Positions 62,484 to 64,000 of a stretch of 64,000 bases of DNA are shown one piece after another; the stretch's first letter is position 1, and every line of letters begins with the position of its first letter. The DNA lies in contig CALVZQ010000001.1 of assembly GCA_944372585.1 (NCBI GenBank), positions 70,512-134,511 on the forward strand. Reading direction: 5' to 3'. The translations under genes and the position numbers were made by a program. Source of the stretch: an uncultured Clostridia bacterium (GTDB lineage: Bacteria > Bacillota > Clostridia > Christensenellales > UBA1242). Under the pieces are notes generated by a model. That model made no database searches, was not told the DNA's origin, and saw only the letters and a list, made by a program, of their open reading frames with translations.

Positions 62484-64000
62484 ATGGTTTTATCAAAAAA
62501 TTCTATTGATGAAAAAATCGTGTTTTTTGACCTGGAGGTTGATGTTAAAACAAAAAAAATTTGTGATATAGGCGCTGTTAGATCTGACAAACAATTTCAC
62601 TCTCAAAATATGAACGATTTCATCAATTTTGTTGAAAATTTTGACTTTTTATGTGGACATAATATCATTCAGCATGATTTAAAGTATGTTAAAGACAAAA
62701 TTGACACTGATGATTGCTATGTTATTGACACATTATTTTTATCTCCATTGCTTTTCCCACACAAACCTTACCATGCACTAGTTAAAGATGACAAGCTCCA
62801 AGTTGATCAATTGAATAATCCTCTTAATGATTCTATTAAGGCTAGAGATTTGTTCTTTGATGAGGTCAACGCTTTCTATGATCTGAGTTTTGTTCAGCAG
62901 AGAATCTACCGATCTTTATTGGAAAACACTGACCAGTTTAGAGGATTTTTCAAGTTTGTTGATTCTCAAGTGTCATATAATTTGGAAAGTGACATAAAAA
63001 ATGAGTTTAAAAATAAAATATGTCAGCATGCGGATATAAAAGGTCTGATTGAAAAATGTCCAATTGAACTTGCTTATGCCTTGGCTATTATTGGTGTTGA
63101 CGACAAACATTCATTGACTCCACCTTGGGTGCATATGAATTTTCCATTGATAGAAAATGTCATGAATGTTCTTAGAAATACATCATGCAGTGATTGCGAA
63201 TATTGTGACACAAATTTGAACATAAGGTCAAAGTTGAAACAGATTTTTGACTATGATGAATTTAGGACGTATAATGATGAACCTTTGCAAGAGAGAGCAA
63301 CTCAGGCCGCTGTTGACGGAAAATCATTGCTGGCGATATTTCCAACAGGAGGAGGAAAATCTTTGGCATTTCAACTTCCTGCACTTATTGCGGGTGAAAG
63401 TTCAAAAGCGCTTACTGTTGTGATTTCGCCTTTGCAATCGTTGATGAAAGATCAAGTTGATGGACTTTCGAAAAAAGGTATTGTTGATGCAGTTGCTATA
63501 AATGGTTTGTTGACTCCTCTTGAAAGAGCGGAAGCAATTGAAAGAGTTTCAAATGGTCTGGCTTCTATTTTGTACATATCTCCAGAGTCTTTAAGGTCAA
63601 AGACAATTGAAAAATTGTTGCTTTCAAGAAACATTGCAAGATTTGTCATTGATGAAGCACACTGTTTTTCTGCATGGGGACAAGATTTTCGTGTTGACTA
63701 TATGTATATTGGTGATTTCATACGGCAGTTAAAAAAGAAAAAAGGAATCGATCATGATATTCCAGTTTCATGTTTCACTGCAACTGCAAAACAAAAAGTT
63801 ATTAGCGATATTTGTGAATATTTCAAAGAAAAACTCGGTATAAATTTGGAACTTTACACCACTGGTGCGACAAGAAAAAATTTGCAATATGTTGTTTTGT
63901 ATAAAGAAGATGAAAATGAAAAATATATTGCATTGAGAAATTTGATAGAAGAAAAAAATTGTCCAACAATCGTTTATGTCTCAAGAACAAGACGGACATT
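62484..64000 (+). CDS. recQ: RecQ helicase with N-terminal exonuclease-like domain (3' end cut)
   Basis: 505 residues inside the window, open at the right edge; ATG 62484 after ATGGAGAAA. Residues 10-130 resemble a DEDD exonuclease: VFFDLEV with Asp16/Glu18 and GHNIIQHDL as the second motif, with a candidate third in LNNPLNDSIKARDLF. From about 262 it is an SF2 RecQ helicase: QERATQAAV, Walker A FPTGGGKS (286-293), SPLQSLMKDQV, DEAHCFSAWGQDFR (DEAH at 390-393) and FTATAKQKV. A Cys cluster CSDCEYC lies between the domains near 238. RecQ unwinds recombination intermediates 3'-5'; the exonuclease fusion recalls WRN. Confidence 0.88.
   Translation, partial: MVLSKNSIDEKIVFFDLEVDVKTKKICDIGAVRSDKQFHSQNMNDFINFVENFDFLCGHNIIQHDLKYVKDKIDTDDCYVIDTLFLSPLLFPHKPYHALVKDDKLQVDQLNNPLNDSIKARDLFFDEVNAFYDLSFVQQRIYRSLLENTDQFRGFFKFVDSQVSYNLESDIKNEFKNKICQHADIKGLIEKCPIELAYALAIIGVDDKHSLTPPWVHMNFPLIENVMNVLRNTSCSDCEYCDTNLNIRSKLKQIFDYDEFRTYNDEPLQERATQAAVDGKSLLAIFPTGGGKSLAFQLPALIAGESSKALTVVISPLQSLMKDQVDGLSKKGIVDAVAINGLLTPLERAEAIERVSNGLASILYISPESLRSKTIEKLLLSRNIARFVIDEAHCFSAWGQDFRVDYMYIGDFIRQLKKKKGIDHDIPVSCFTATAKQKVISDICEYFKEKLGINLELYTTGATRKNLQYVVLYKEDENEKYIALRNLIEEKNCPTIVYVSRTRRT

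Noticed and set aside
1..64000. CRISPR array or insertion sequence
   Set aside because: No regularly spaced repeats with unique spacers and no transposase gene were seen on either strand.

Overview
The window is AT-rich DNA from a spore-forming or spore-descended low-GC Gram-positive bacterium. It carries spoIIID and a spoIIQ-like gene, together with Bacillota-type mfd, recD2, cysS, VanW, TVP38, SpoVB-like, DUF421/DUF4363 and comF genes, and uses standard stop codons. An uncultured gut clostridium is the best guess, but no taxonomic marker is present.

Positions 1-13445 hold an integrated mobile element that reads as an inovirus-like (filamentous phage) provirus, cut by the left window edge. 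It starts with a LexA/CI-type S24 repressor on the minus strand, an operator-rich divergent promoter and a Cro-like gene. A run of plus-strand genes follows: small early proteins, a winged-helix replication initiator, a short hydrophobic protein, two membrane-anchored ectodomain proteins, a protein with about eight 42-residue propeller-like repeats, a second short membrane protein and a Zot-like ATPase. Between the repeat protein and the Zot module is a 485-base structured region with a tRNA(Asn, GUU)-like element and several hairpins. A second gene set (DUF2786-like, coiled coil, Cys-rich, HTH, methyltransferase, DUF4417-like, zinc metallopeptidase) precedes a repeat-rich right end that stops at a host tRNA-Glu gene, a plausible attachment site. 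No integrase is visible.

Positions 13446-41316 are host chromosome: tRNA-Glu, two near-identical comF genes in inverted orientation around recD2, marR and cysS, a P-type ATPase, a CCA-adding enzyme, VanW, TVP38, a hidden LysM micro-gene, a SpoVB-like flippase, DUF421-DUF4363, a surface protein, a degenerate glmU followed by pth and mfd, a foldase-like lipoprotein, a flippase-like protein, small envelope proteins, a spoIIQ-like peptidase, acpP and spoIIID. At many of these genes a good sigma-A-type promoter lies so close to the ATG that the mRNA should be leaderless.

Positions 41669-61579 are one uninterrupted gene for a lipoprotein of about 6,636 residues, built of Ig-like and GLUG/beta-helix-like repeats with a glycine-rich region near the C-terminus. 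It is followed by radC and the 5' part of a RecQ helicase with an N-terminal exonuclease-like domain, cut by the right window edge.
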